64,000 nt of DNA, from positions 6,639,390 to 6,703,389 of the forward strand of contig NC_049991.1 of the NCBI RefSeq assembly GCF_000003815.2. The letters are read 5' to 3'. A model generated the notes under the pieces. That model was given only the letters and a program-made list of their open reading frames with translations, did not search any database and had not been told where the DNA came from. The position numbers were made by a program, and so were the translations under genes. This document shows, in pieces, positions 11,100 to 20,699 of this stretch (the first letter of the stretch is position 1; every line of letters starts with the position of its first letter). This stretch comes from Branchiostoma floridae (taxonomy: Eukaryota; Chordata; Leptocardii; Amphioxiformes; Branchiostomatidae).

Positions 11100-11540
11100 T
11101 TCATCAAACACGCTTATCGAACGCCTTCGTGAAGTATGGAAATGTCGATTTATGCACACTGCTGCATACTTTTTTAATCGGACTTACAAACAAGGTAAAG
11201 AAGTTACAAGGTTAAGTAGTCATCCTTTTTTGGTCACCCTTATTCTTCCAGATAAGTGTTTTTGCTTATTTTGTGCGCAGAGGTGTGACACTTGATGCTT
11301 ACACTTTAATTAATTAGCTCCCATGTGCATGGAGCTGTCGGCTTTATGTCACCATTCGAAATATTAATAAAAATGCAATAAATTACAACATGTCCTAGCT
11401 GGAATCGACCCTTGACATTGCTAGAATTGAACTTCGGCCCACGGATTCACAGTATTTGAAGACAATGTCTCGGAAGACAATGGTAGGCAGACAGGGTGGG
11501 TTTTAAGGCGACCCGTCTGCCTGGCCTGCACGTAAGTTTT
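11100..11540. other. No gene recognised; possible SINE remnant
   Basis: On the minus strand, gggtcgattccagc near 11397-11411 resembles a pol III B box, but no convincing A box was found. A small hairpin agctcc...ggagct lies at 11317-11337. Confidence 0.35.
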
Positions 11541-11786
11541 CATTTTCTTTCTTTCTTTCTTTCTTTATTGACGATGAGACAAGTCATTACAAGGGTCTGC
11601 CTAGGCAGCTTTGGGCTGGTAGCGGCAGAACCTACAAAAATGCGGACGAACATACAAAGAATTCATACAATATAATACAATAAAATAATCAATAATTAAA
11701 AGGTGTCATGCAACTATACGATATAGCAATAGCTTACTTAAAAGATTGGAGTAGGTGGAAGGTCAGTATGCTATCATACAACGAGT

Positions 11787-13690
11787 TTAATATTTAAATC
11801 CTGACAGAAGGTGGCTTCTGCAACGAGCTTTGAACTGTGGGAAAGTGGTGGAGTCGGTGATGTGGTTTGGTAGGTTGTTCCACAGTCTGGAGGTGTATGG
11901 AATGAAACTGTTGTTGTATGTTGTAGTTCTGCAGCGAGGGATATGGAGGTGTGAAGAGTTTCGCAGACGAAGCTGGGTTTGGGTTTGTCTTGTTTGAGGG
12001 ATGAGTGGTTGGAGGTGAGGTGGTACAGTGCCAGTGACCAGTTTGTACATGATGACTACACGGTGGTAGTCTCGCCTAGTTGAGAGCCTGTCCCATCCGA
12101 GCTCTTGAAGCACGTCCGAGTAGGGTGTCCTTGGCGCTGCACCTGTAACTAGGCGGCCTGCATGGTACTGTACGCGCTCTAGTACTTTGGAGGCGGCTAC
12201 ACTCATGTTGGTGAAGAGGATGGAGGCATATTCCAGCCTAGGTCGCACTAGGGTAAGGTAAGCCAGTTCCAGTGCTTCCTTGGACAACTTGCCTCGCAAC
12301 CTCCAGAGGTATCCAAGTACCTTTCTGGCCTTACTGGAAGTATTCTGTGCGTGCTCATTCCAGCCCAAAGCCTGGTGTAAGGTGACACCAAGATGCGAGT
12401 AAAAGGGAACCTGTTCGATGAGCTGGCCTGAGATGTAGATAGGAGGAAGTACTACTCTGCTTCGTGCAGACTTGATGCAAATAACCTTGCACTTCCCTGG
12501 ATGCAGTTCTAGACCCCAGACATCAAACCAGTCAGAAACAAGCTGTAAGTCGGAGTTTGTGGTGCTGGCTACCTGCTCGACCGTCGGTCCCGAGTTTGAC
12601 AGAGACGTATCATCAGCAAAACTGTTAATGTCCGATGTACAAGGTAAGTCCTTGATGTCGTTTATGTAGACTAAGAATAACAGCGGGCCGAGGATACTGC
12701 CCTGTGGGACGCCCGCGTACGTGTGCCTCCAAGACGACGTAGCACCATTAATGACCACACGCTGCTGGCGGCCTGTAAGGTAGTGATTAAACCAGCCGAG
12801 GAGTGGTCCACTAACTCCGTAACGCGATAGCTTGTAGGTTAATCCATCGTGCCACACAGTATCGAACGCTCTACGGACGTCCAGAAAGACGGCGGCCGTA
12901 CAGGAGACATTCGAGTCATCAATGGACTTGGCCCAGTCGTCAACCAATCGCAGGAGTTGTAAGACTGTCCCATCCCCTTTTTTGAAACCAGACTGGTTGA
13001 CGTTTAACAGATTGTTGACGGTAAGGTAAGTGTACAGGCGGTTGTGGACGACTCTCTCCAACACTTTGGCCACGGTAGGTAAAAGTGCGATCGGTCTGTA
13101 GTTTGATGGATCAGCCCGGTCACCCTTTTTGTATATTGCCGACACGTTTGACTGTTTCCAGTCTTTTGGTATTTGTCCTGTAGCGAGTGACAAGTTGAAA
13201 AGCTGACAAAGGGAGGCGCTGATGGCTGGTGCTCCCTCCTTAAGGAGTCGGTTGGGTATTCCATCGGGGCCTGGAGCCTTGTTAGGATGTAATCCTTGCA
13301 GCACACCCAGGACTTCTTCCTCTGAGACGTGAATTGTAGAGAGTACTTCGTCAGTGAACTTAGGGAGCCTGCTTGTAAAGTTTGGATGCGTAGCTTCCTT
13401 AGTGACTCTGACAAAGACGTCATTAAGGGTTTCTGCCTTATCTTTGTCTTTGTCCAGGACGATGCCATTTACGGAGAGTGCAGGAATGCCGGATTTACTC
13501 TTCCCTGTTGCTTGTTTGAGTACAGACCAGAAGGCTCGGGCGCCTTCAGCAGTTTTCAGTCTGTCACTAACAGTAGAGTAGTACTCAGCCTCCGCTCGGC
13601 GTAGGTCTTTCGTTAGGCGGTTCTTGGTTTGAGTGTAGTTTCTCCAGTTCTTTGGTGTTGGGGAGCACTTGAAGGTGTTGTAGAGTTCCG
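11787..13690 (-). pseudogene. LINE ORF2, linker and reverse transcriptase part
   Basis: The minus-strand frame stays open from beyond 13690 down to TAA at 11787-11789. Counting residues from 13304, RT blocks appear in order: NKAPGPDG (8-15), NYRPIAL (68-74), FLDVRRAFDTV (140-150), GVPQGSILGP (198-207) and the catalytic box FADD (229-232), a common variant of YADD. The carboxyl region has SRLWNNLPNHI, typical of CR1/L2 ORF2 ends. Upstream of 13304 the same frame continues without stops through a linker (for example ARAFWSVLKQATGKSKSGIP) to the shift at 13691-13697. The enzyme would copy LINE RNA at a nicked target. All catalytic aspartates I looked for are present; the defect is the broken link to the endonuclease. 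Confidence 0.9.
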
Positions 13691-14418
13691 TTTTTTTGAC
13701 TGATTGCCTCCAGTAGTTCGGTCGTAATCCACGGCTTTCGTGCAGTTACCACCTTTTTTGTTTTGTTTGGGACAATGTTTTTGGCAATGTTTAAGAACTT
13801 AACCTTCCAGCTATTCCATTTCTCGTCAATTGTAGGACCACACATACAATTATTCCAGTTGACTTTACCTAGTTCAGCCCTAAACCTATCAAAGTCTGCA
13901 CGATTGTAGTACCATACATGCTTCTTGATGTGCTTTGTTGAAACAGAAATGCCCAGCTTACATATAACAGTAGCATGATCGGAATTTCCTACAGGTGCTA
14001 GAGTAAACATTTCATTGATTCTGGATGGGTCAGACAGTATGATCAAGTCCAGGGTACTTTGCCGCGTCAGAGTGGAGCGGGTTGGCTGGTGTTGGGACTG
14101 GTGCAGACCGTATCTTTCGATGATGTCCGCCAGCTGTAGTGCGTGGTTGTCCGTGGACGAGTCCCCCCACTCGGTGTGGTGGCAGTTGAAGTCCCCAGTA
14201 ATGACGGTTAATCCTTTCTCGGAAGCAGCTTTGGAGAGGCTGTTTTCCAGCTGATCGTAAAAAGGTGAAGGAGGGGTGTGCACTTCCTTCTCCACCCTCT
14301 CGTCAACTGGCGTACAGGGACAAGAACTGCATGCCACACGTAAGACAGAGCCCCAACAGATGCAGGTTTGTTGTTGGGAGTTTCTGTCTCCTAGGAAGAC
14401 TTCCGACCAAGGATGCAA
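13585..14418 (-). pseudogene. LINE ORF2, endonuclease part
   Basis: Minus-strand frame of 277 codons from ATG at 14418. Endonuclease/exonuclease/phosphatase-family signatures are visible: GDFNCHHTEWG, then LDLIILSD, then GNSDHATV with the catalytic SDH. The first ~60 residues (cysteine-rich, around VLRVACSSCPC) do not look like the normal start of this domain, so the amino-terminal part is truncated or frameshifted. The real coding frame leaves this frame at the seven-base T run at 13691-13697; the residues after that point are out-of-frame readthrough. The role in an intact element is target-DNA nicking. Confidence 0.88.
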
Positions 14419-14589
14419 GGGGTTCCTCCTACCCCTGACTCGTGTATAGTGGGTGCGTCATGCCCGAACATGGCCCTAAGGTCTGCCACAGCCACAATGT
14501 CTGTATGCTCTAAAGAAATACTGCCGGAAGCAAAGCTTCACATTCACGTAAGCCATACGGGCTAAGTGACATTTACCTATATGTTAACC

Positions 14590-14675
14590 CTTTGCCTCAG
14601 GTGGTCGTTACAGATTTAATGACTTCTCCAAGGAGAACAGGCCCGTGTTTATATGTCATTGCCATGGCAACTATA
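14590..14675 (+). repeat. Diverged repeat shared with 8.03-8.11 kb
   Basis: Same motif order as 8030-8115: cctcaggtgg, cagatttaatgacttctcc, tatgtcattgccatggcaac. It lies just upstream of the decayed LINE 5' end. Confidence 0.55.
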
Positions 14676-15282
14676 CGTGGACGTTGGATCAGAACTTATA
14701 TGTTTAATGGAAATGGTTCGCAATTTGAAATAATTGGTGACAATGTATGTGACAGGTTTAATGGCAATTCCATTACGAAGACACATGGTTTTAGCGAGAG
14801 CAATGCCCCCAAATATTTTCGAGCTGTCACAAGGTTGGTCTGGGAAATTTTTAAATCTGGCCACTCTGAAACGCCATTCTCTGTACTTTGAGGGACAAAT
14901 CTTGTTGGCAGACTATGCTAAATTCGATGTCATTTACATGTTAAAAGAAACATATTTCAGGGCAATTTGCCACGTCCAAAGTACGCTGTGAGCGCCAGAG
15001 GCGCAAGCTGTCTCTATGAAGGTCTGGAGAAAAGTTTGAAATCTTGACCTCTGAATTTCCTGCATTTAAGGGGCACATTCTGCTTCTAAACTAAACTAAG
15101 TTCGATGGCAAATTTGCCCCCTAATAGACTTAGGTGTAAATGAGTACCTAGCTTCATGGGGTCCTGTATTTCAGGACGTTAAAGGAACCACTGGCACCCT
15201 TTTCTGTGTGAGTGGATCAAATAAATCTGTCCAGATGTGCAGCTTGTACTCTTCGTTGCAAAAACCACGACATTTGGTGGTA
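14676..15282. other. No gene recognised; SINE-like scrap
   Basis: Near 15130-15160 the string aggtgtaaatgagtaccta resembles the SINE body motif. The remainder is non-coding. Confidence 0.4.
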
Positions 15283-15327
15283 TAAAATACAATACAATAC
15301 AATACAATACAATACAATGCAATACAA
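15283..15327 (+). repeat. (ATACA)n microsatellite
   Basis: About eight pentanucleotide units (aatacaatac...), with one interruption near the right end. Confidence 0.95.
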
Positions 15328-15677
15328 TTGGTCTCACAAGACCCATGCGATTGTAACTCGCCGTTAAGTACGTCTACAATGTATATGACAAAATGATATT
15401 CAAAAATATCAAATTTGTGTAAAATTATGCTTTATTTCCTTTATGCTAAAAGCCCATTCATCTTGCTAAGAACTGACAGCATCTCCCTGATGAAGCCGGC
15501 AATGAAATATGAACTAATTTGGACAAATTGTTTGCTGGAGTACGCGTTTAAGTATTGCCCACTGACGTAATTGGCGTAGGCGGCCTACGGTTGATTGTTT
15601 AGCTTGCACGTCAGATGTTTGACGTTACGTCCGGCAGGAGCAGCAGTCTGTACTTCTTGACGTTCTTGACTTTAAAT

Positions 15678-15815
15678 TAGGGGGGGACATTAATACAAAC
15701 TTTTTGAAATACGCATTTTAAAATATGGAGATGATCTATATAAACACAGAAATCACAAAATTTAGGCAATTGTAAAACTCTAACCCCCTGTACATACCCC
15801 CTGAAGTTTGGATAG
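15678..15815 (+). repeat. Dispersed repeat D, copy 1
   Basis: Runs from ggggggacattaatac through aaatatggagatgatc to ctgtacataccccctgaag. The reverse complement of 18090-18232 follows the same course, so this is one family in inverted orientation 2.3 kb apart. Confidence 0.65.
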
Positions 15816-16101
15816 CCCCCTCGCCATGTACTTGTGTGACGTTGCTAGGATCTACAAGCACTCACTACATTACTTCAGTTCTTTTTGCACATTTTGTGTG
15901 ATTAAATGATACATTATACTCCAAGATACTTTTCTACCAGGTTTTGGCTTAATAATCTTGGCTTCCATGGCAACAGGGCAGCAAGTCTTGGGGCGAATTT
16001 CCATTATTTGGCCCAAAACAGGGAAGTCACGGCAGGGCAGTAATTCGACAATTGCTGAGAATAATAAAGAGTACCCAGATCAACTACAAGTGTATTAAGC
16101 T

Positions 16102-16440
16102 TCACAAGAATAGTGGTAAAAGTTTCAGAAACTGGATGCCAAGGAATTGGGCAACTTCAAAAAGAATCATTGTTTCAAGGTAACAAAAACACAGTTTTTT
16201 TTTGCCAAGCTTAAAACCAGTGTTTTTATAAGTGTCGTGAAGTATGGACAGAAAAGCAACAGTTGACTTATTCCCAAGCTCTCCCCCTGTACATGTACAT
16301 TCTATATCTCTCATTGTAAGCAAGATGCCTGCGATAATGAATTTCAACAATGTTTTATTGGTACCTGTATTTACAACAGAAACAAAAGAACCATAGTCAA
16401 ATTTACACTCATTGTAGATGGTGTCAATGGAATGTAACAT
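16102..16440 (-). CDS. Unidentified ORF, 112 codons
   Basis: Minus-strand frame from ATG at 16440 to TGA at 16102-16104. It is one of the longest frames outside the LINE. The product would have a hydrophobic middle (KFIIAGILL) and a hydrophobic end (FLGIQFLKLLPLFL), and contains a CTCTGG motif. I recognise no family, and the region lies 0.45 kb downstream of a LINE relic on the same strand, so it may be LINE 3' sequence or a chance AT-rich frame. No splice-like border or regulatory signal is evident. Confidence 0.2.
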   Translation of the reverse strand: MLHSIDTIYNECKFDYGSFVSVVNTGTNKTLLKFIIAGILLTMRDIECTCTGGELGNKSTVAFLSILHDTYKNTGFKLGKKKLCFCYLETMILFEVAQFLGIQFLKLLPLFL

Positions 16441-16576
16441 ATTTTTTGCAAGTACAATTTTAGGTTGATCGCAGATGGGTGTTGCAGATGGATTTTTTGT
16501 GGTTATCGGTAGTGGCAGTGCTGTGTTCTTGAGTTGGGCCAGCTTTACACTTACATATCAACTTCTGCTGCTGATG

Positions 16577-16690
16577 TTAAAAATCCATGTTGGGTTTCAG
16601 GGTTTGTAAGTCTTTGTCTCTCTTCCAATCAACAGCAATGTTTACAATCTCTTTCTCATTGAGTCCTTGCTTCTTAAGCCCCTGTTTTCT
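16577..16690 (-). CDS. Candidate coding relic or exon, unidentified
   Basis: On the minus strand 37 codons between a TAG (16691-16693) and a TAA (16577-16579) read very much like protein. They are rich in charged residues, with the segment GLNEKEIVNIAVDWKRDKDL. An AG that could serve as a splice acceptor lies just inside the 5' end (gagaaaacag|gggctt), but the pyrimidine tract is poor. It lies between the LINE relic at 16.9-17.3 kb and the ORF at 16.1-16.4 kb, all on the minus strand, so it could be part of a decayed transposon. Family unknown. Confidence 0.3.
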   Translation of the reverse strand, partial: RKQGLKKQGLNEKEIVNIAVDWKRDKDLQTLKPNMDF

Positions 16691-16888
16691 CTACCAAGCT
16701 ATTAGACTCTCTAGTACCCTGCGTCCTTTATTTATTCAATATTCACATACATTTTGAGAGTATGGGGCAAAAAGCACAAATTGCTTATATTAAGCCTTCT
16801 ACTCAAGAAACAAACCACATACATACATATGTACAGAATGGATAACAGAAAAGTAAATTTAGACAAGACAAAGTTGGTGCTGCATCAA

Positions 16889-17330
16889 TTAGGAGAACCT
16901 GCCTGTGCAATGGATATAAGTATCGACAAAATCAAAAATATTACAGGTTTGTAGATGTGAAAGAGAAGTTGATCCTGATAACAGCAAAGAACATAAAGTA
17001 GTGTCGTTGAGGTGCTTTAGGTCTACTATTATATTGGAGACAGCCGATAACAAACAACTTCTTTGGCTGGTATAGAGTGTGCAGTGTAGGAGATAATGTC
17101 CTTTCCTGCCTTCTCTACTGTACTGTCTAAACGATACAGGTTCTCTTTTCTTTTTCAGTACCCTTGTAACTTCAGTAATTGTGGTTGCCACTTGGACAAA
17201 GACACTACAGACTTCTTCGTCTTTCCTTGTCTGTTAAAACATCTCCTTAGAGATAAACCCGAAGGCTGTATCTTTTACCTGCAGCAACTGAGTGCTCTAA
17301 ATATCCACCTTTACATTTGAAAATGCATTT
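16889..17330 (-). pseudogene. LINE ORF2 carboxyl-terminal relic
   Basis: The minus-strand frame ending at 16889 contains the carboxyl signature of many LINE reverse transcriptases: HYLLHCTLYTSQR (a degenerate HF-L-C-L-Y-R motif), NIIVDLKHLNDTTLCSLLLS, then FDFVDTYIHCTGRF. Upstream residues (DEEVCSVFVQVATTI) are also protein-like but are interrupted by a stop near 17235. The catalytic core is not present. Orientation matches the LINE at 11.5-14.4 kb, but the terminal motif is of a different type, so it is a separate lineage. Identification rests on motif recall. Confidence 0.55.
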
Positions 17331-17486
17331 TGGTTGGCGCAACGTAATTCTTAATCCAAGTAACGCAGTGCGCAACCTGAATTTTTTTCAGTTAGAACAC
17401 CACTTTCCCCCCACCTACATGCATAAGTATTTATTTCTTGATAGGATAAAACATAAGTTACATGTAACTACAGGGGTGCCTAATAG

Positions 17487-17570
17487 GGGTGGGTGACGGT
17501 ACAGAAAATCCAGATCCGGCTGAGGTCCAGAGGATCAGGTCCAGGTCCGGACCTGAACCTGATTCAGTAT
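17487..17570 (+). repeat. Second block of the GGTCCAGG-type minisatellite
   Basis: Opens with ggtgggtgacggtacagaaa and continues aggtccagaggatcaggtcc, the reverse-complement theme of the 93 bp array at 6250-6520. It is a short block with no higher-order period. Confidence 0.65.
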
Positions 17571-18089
17571 GTGAAAACTTGTGATACTCAAAACAATGGT
17601 CCATTTCGCTACAAAGAAATCTGCTTTGCGGGGTATTTGACCACCAATGGCGTTTTAAAATCCTTTAAGGCTAACTGCCTCTGTGCGATTGACTGTAAAA
17701 ATTGATAGAAATGACTACAGAATATGCTATACTATACTTCACTCTTGTTATTTTATTCTACGTAAAGGTAAGTCTGAAAACGTACATGATTTCAAAATTT
17801 GTAGAGCAATCACAAAGAAGAGAATGATATGTGACCAAATGTTTTGCCCATTCTGTGATAGTGTAGCCCGTTTCGTCCAATTTTGAGTTTGGACCAGTCC
17901 ATTTTGCCATGGGGGTGACTTTGGAATAGTCCATATTTACCTAGGAAATACATTTAGAGGTTCAGATATCCACAGTGATCTCTCTTGAAGTCAAATATTG
18001 TGCCAAGGATGCCAAAGTACAATTTCTAAGGCATTAAGCGTGTTGGGCAGTATAGCGTTATACTAGCTCAGTACATTGTCAACTTAAAA

Positions 18090-18232
18090 ACTTCAGGGGG
18101 TATGCACAGGGGGGTTAGCAATTAAAGATTTACAAAATTTTTACATTTTCATATTCAGATGGACCGTCTCCATATTTCTAGGTGCGTATTTCATCAAAAA
18201 CTGCATTTTTTCAAAATAGTGTCCCCCCCCTA
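18090..18232 (-). repeat. Dispersed repeat D, copy 2 (inverted)
   Basis: From aacttcagggggtatgcaca to a C-run at 18222-18230. It matches 15678-15815 in reverse complement, including ccatatttct and the gggggtta block. Confidence 0.65.
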
Positions 18233-18439
18233 TTTAAATGCTGTTTGTGTAACCTTAAGAACTGGCGTAAATGGCGTACTACATCAATCTTATACAATAA
18301 CGTATCTACAAGCTGTGTTGGTTTGATACGTTTTATTCACGCACAAAGGGACGGATTTCTGTGCTCATATATTTAAGGCCTTGTGAAAAAATTATGTTTT
18401 CTGTTACCTAAAGAGACATCCCCAGCCCTTATCATCTCC

Positions 18440-18725
18440 ATGCAAAAGGAAGATATAGTATTGGATGAGCATAACTCAAGAACCACTAAATGGATTACAA
18501 TGACATTTGGTATGTGGGTAGGTGTTGGAAAGACAAAGGTGAAGTTCAATTTTGAGCCCCCTGGCATGTGACCTTAGTACTGCAGCAGAAATTCTTTTTT
18601 TTATCTTTTTAAACTAGATGTGTTATGGTCTTAATTCTTAAATGGCAGATAGCTTGTGACATAAGGGAGTAATGTGTGTGCATATTTGAGCCCCCTAGCA
18701 GGTTGCTATGGAACTGCAGTAGGAT
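18440..18725 (+). repeat. ~155 bp module family E, two units
   Basis: Shares the course ataactcaagaac, then atttggtatgtgggtagg, then tttgagccccctgg, then tactgcagcag, with the units at 31.4 and 34.6-35.2 kb. A partial second unit begins near 18650 (agatagcttgtgacat ... gagccccctagc). Confidence 0.65.
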
Positions 18726-18729
18726 TTTC

Positions 18730-19950
18730 GGACTAGTTTTCATAATCATGGTAAAGAATACCGAATTCCTAGCTATTTGTCACCCTAGGGGAGGTAGTTC
18801 GACGATAGACTCCATAAGGTGATGTTTCCACTTTTTTCATAGTCACCATCAATCGTCACACTGGCTTACATAACAGAGCATAACTCAACAACATTTAGCT
18901 CGAGATCTTTCTCCCTTTTATTTGAAACAATGACAAAATCAGTTTGCTAACGCTCGCTTGTTAAGAACATTTCTTGAAAAATTTTCCAATCTTACACAAG
19001 ACACCATTTCTAACTAGAACAAATTTCTTGACACAGTCACATTTCTTCAAGTTTGTATGGCTTTAACTACCCTAGTAGCACGTTCGTCTAAAAGTTAGCA
19101 AGACCGTCACTGTATATTTGTACACCACCCGCATACCCCAATACATTTCTGCCTGATAGCTAGGTTATTAAAGTTGGTCTTGTGTATCCAATCTTGTCTA
19201 CCTTGTGCCCCTCATGAGGAGAATTGCACATAATCACATCGCAGTCTTGCACTTTCGTATCCAATCATTGTCAGTCCTTGTCATGTATAACAGAAGTGCA
19301 ACCTTATTTCAGTCTTTAATGAGTTGGTGATGAGTTTCGGCGTCTATCAAAAATGTGGCGACCTTCTCTGATTGAACAACACAAAGGACACCATCAACTC
19401 GGCTAACCGAATTCGCACACAGTCATTTGGAAATCACTGCGTTCATCACCCACTGTTAGCGTGATAGGAATCAAAATGGCGCCGTCGAATTGCATCACGG
19501 GAGTTACGTAACCCAACAAATTAAAAGTTTAACTTGAACTTTCAGGAAAGTTTTGGTTCTGAAACGCAAAAGGGATGCAGCTTTCTGAAACACGGTGTCT
19601 GAAAAGCTCAGATTCTGACAAAATTGTAAATCTAAAATGTGATTTTAAATCTTAGTTCAATAATCATAGTTCAATAGTTCATTTGTTTAAGACAACATGG
19701 CACTAGAAATTATCAAGTTGCAAGATACATGTACAACCTAACTTGTAATATAGCCATTTCTTCTGCCACACATCCACCTAAAACTCAGAAACACAATACA
19801 CAAGTCCAATTCTTAAAGCAGTGTAGTTTTTCGATCACATAGTTTTAGATGGTTGAAACAAAACTAACAGCTATGATACCTACTCAAAAAGATACATTAC
19901 CGTAAACCACATACTTTACAATGATATTTTTGTCAACGGTAGATTGAACC
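18730..19950. other. No gene recognised
   Basis: Non-coding. A palindromic ttacgtaa site (19504-19511) and the nearby aaaatggcgcc (19473-19483) resemble bZIP and YY1 motifs, but nothing shows that they are a promoter. Confidence 0.45.
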
Positions 19951-19952
19951 AA

Positions 19953-20047
19953 TCATCCTATCGTGTCCAGTCCATTTCTGTTCGATTCGTCTACTGCAGC
20001 CAGTTCAGCAATATTGTCGAGTATGGCATCTACTCCATGTAGTTCTC
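19953..20047 (-). CDS. Candidate terminal exon downstream of RING copy 1
   Basis: On the minus strand, after tatctttatatag (acceptor-like AG at 20048-20049), a frame runs to TGA at 19953-19955. It contains GELHGVDAILDNIAELAAVD then ESNRNGLDTIG, strongly protein-like with an acidic amphipathic helix. It lies about 140 bases beyond the RING frame on the same strand, so it could be the last exon of that gene. The frame needs a donor that leaves one base; the only such site in RING copy 1 before its stop (agca|gtctga) is weak. No similar sequence was seen beyond RING copy 2. Confidence 0.35.
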
Positions 20048-20186
20048 CTATATAAAGATATAACGGCTAGTCACAATTGGACTTGCTATTGAAGTATCAG
20101 TCTAGCAGCATTGCGTGCAAATGGCAGTCCGTGTCTTATCACTGATGTATTACAACACGTTCACATGTCGTTGCTTTCTCACTCCG

Positions 20187-20588
20187 TTACCATGGGACAA
20201 GCCGTCCTCTCAGACTGCTGTTGTTGTTGTTGCTGTCGTCCTGTCCGGCTGCTGCTGCCTTCGGGTCGTGCAGTTTGGGCAGCCGGCTGGTGACGCTGTA
20301 CGAGTCCACCCACTCCCCGGGCGCCTCCTCGGTCCCCCCGCAGTCCGGACACACCAGCTTCAGGCCCAGGTCGATCCGGATCCGGGCTCTCAGGGCGTCC
20401 CGTGCCGGCATCCGCTCCAGACAGCCGGCACAGAACAGGTGGATGATGTTCCAACAGGCGGGCGGCTTGGAGGAGTGGAGCAGCGCCGCGCACTCCGCGC
20501 ACACCTGCCGGTGTAGACTCCCTGCCGCCGGCGGGCTTGCCTCTCTCCCCGCCCCGTCCGAGTCCGAACCGCTATCCCCTCGGACCAT
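20187..20588 (-). CDS. RING-like zinc-finger exon/ORF, copy 1
   Basis: The minus-strand frame of 133 codons starts at ATG 20588; an in-frame TAG lies 24 bases upstream. A short acidic Ser/Asp start (SGSDSDGAG) is followed by a RING-type ligand series: CAEC at 30-33, C45, H50, CAGC at 53-56 and CPDC at 80-83. Spacing is like RING-HC except that four residues, not one to three, separate the third and fourth ligands. RING domains usually bind E2 enzymes in ubiquitin ligases such as the TRIM group; that role is inference. The domain ends at LPKLHD (108). The following 25 residues (Ala and Asn runs, ending LVPW) are unrelated to copy 2 and may be intron readthrough: a donor-like ggtaacg overlaps the stop. 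Alternatives are a short single-exon protein or a first exon. Confidence 0.7.
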   Translation of the reverse strand: MVRGDSGSDSDGAGREASPPAAGSLHRQVCAECAALLHSSKPPACWNIIHLFCAGCLERMPARDALRARIRIDLGLKLVCPDCGGTEEAPGEWVDSYSVTSRLPKLHDPKAAAAGQDDSNNNNSSLRGRLVPW

Positions 20589-20667
20589 CCTTCTCACATC
20601 ACCATCCGCCTAACCATTGCATCCAATCCACTTAACGTATTGTGGCTAATTTTCTAAATCACTCCAC

Positions 20668-20676
20668 AGTATATAA
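20668..20676 (-). promoter_or_regulatory. Possible TATA-like site of RING copy 1
   Basis: The minus strand reads ggttatatactg 80-90 bases before the ATG at 20588. The position is compatible with a core promoter and short 5' UTR, but no initiator or other element supports it. Confidence 0.2.
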
Positions 20677-20699
20677 CCCCATACTACCGCCGCCAGAGT

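Larger units (their letters stand above)
11543..14430 (-). mobile_element. Nearly complete LINE (CR1/L2/jockey-group), 5' decayed
   Basis: Minus-strand non-LTR retrotransposon of about 2.9 kb. From its 5' side it contains an apurinic-like endonuclease region, a linker, a reverse transcriptase, a carboxyl tail, a 3' UTR of about 220 bases, and a (gaaa)n tail at 11543-11566. The tandem short tail in place of poly(A) fits CR1/L2-type LINEs. The 5' UTR, ORF1 and first part of the endonuclease are missing or unrecognisable, as in 5'-truncated copies. A frameshift separates endonuclease and RT. Target-site duplications could not be defined. Confidence 0.9.

Noticed and set aside
13004-13468. 154-codon minus-strand frame overlapping the reverse transcriptase
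   Set aside because: Alternate-frame shadow of LINE ORF2, which has the conserved RT motifs in the other frame.
19473-19511. Promoter with YY1- and bZIP-like motifs
   Set aside because: Two short motifs only, with no gene start recognised on either side.
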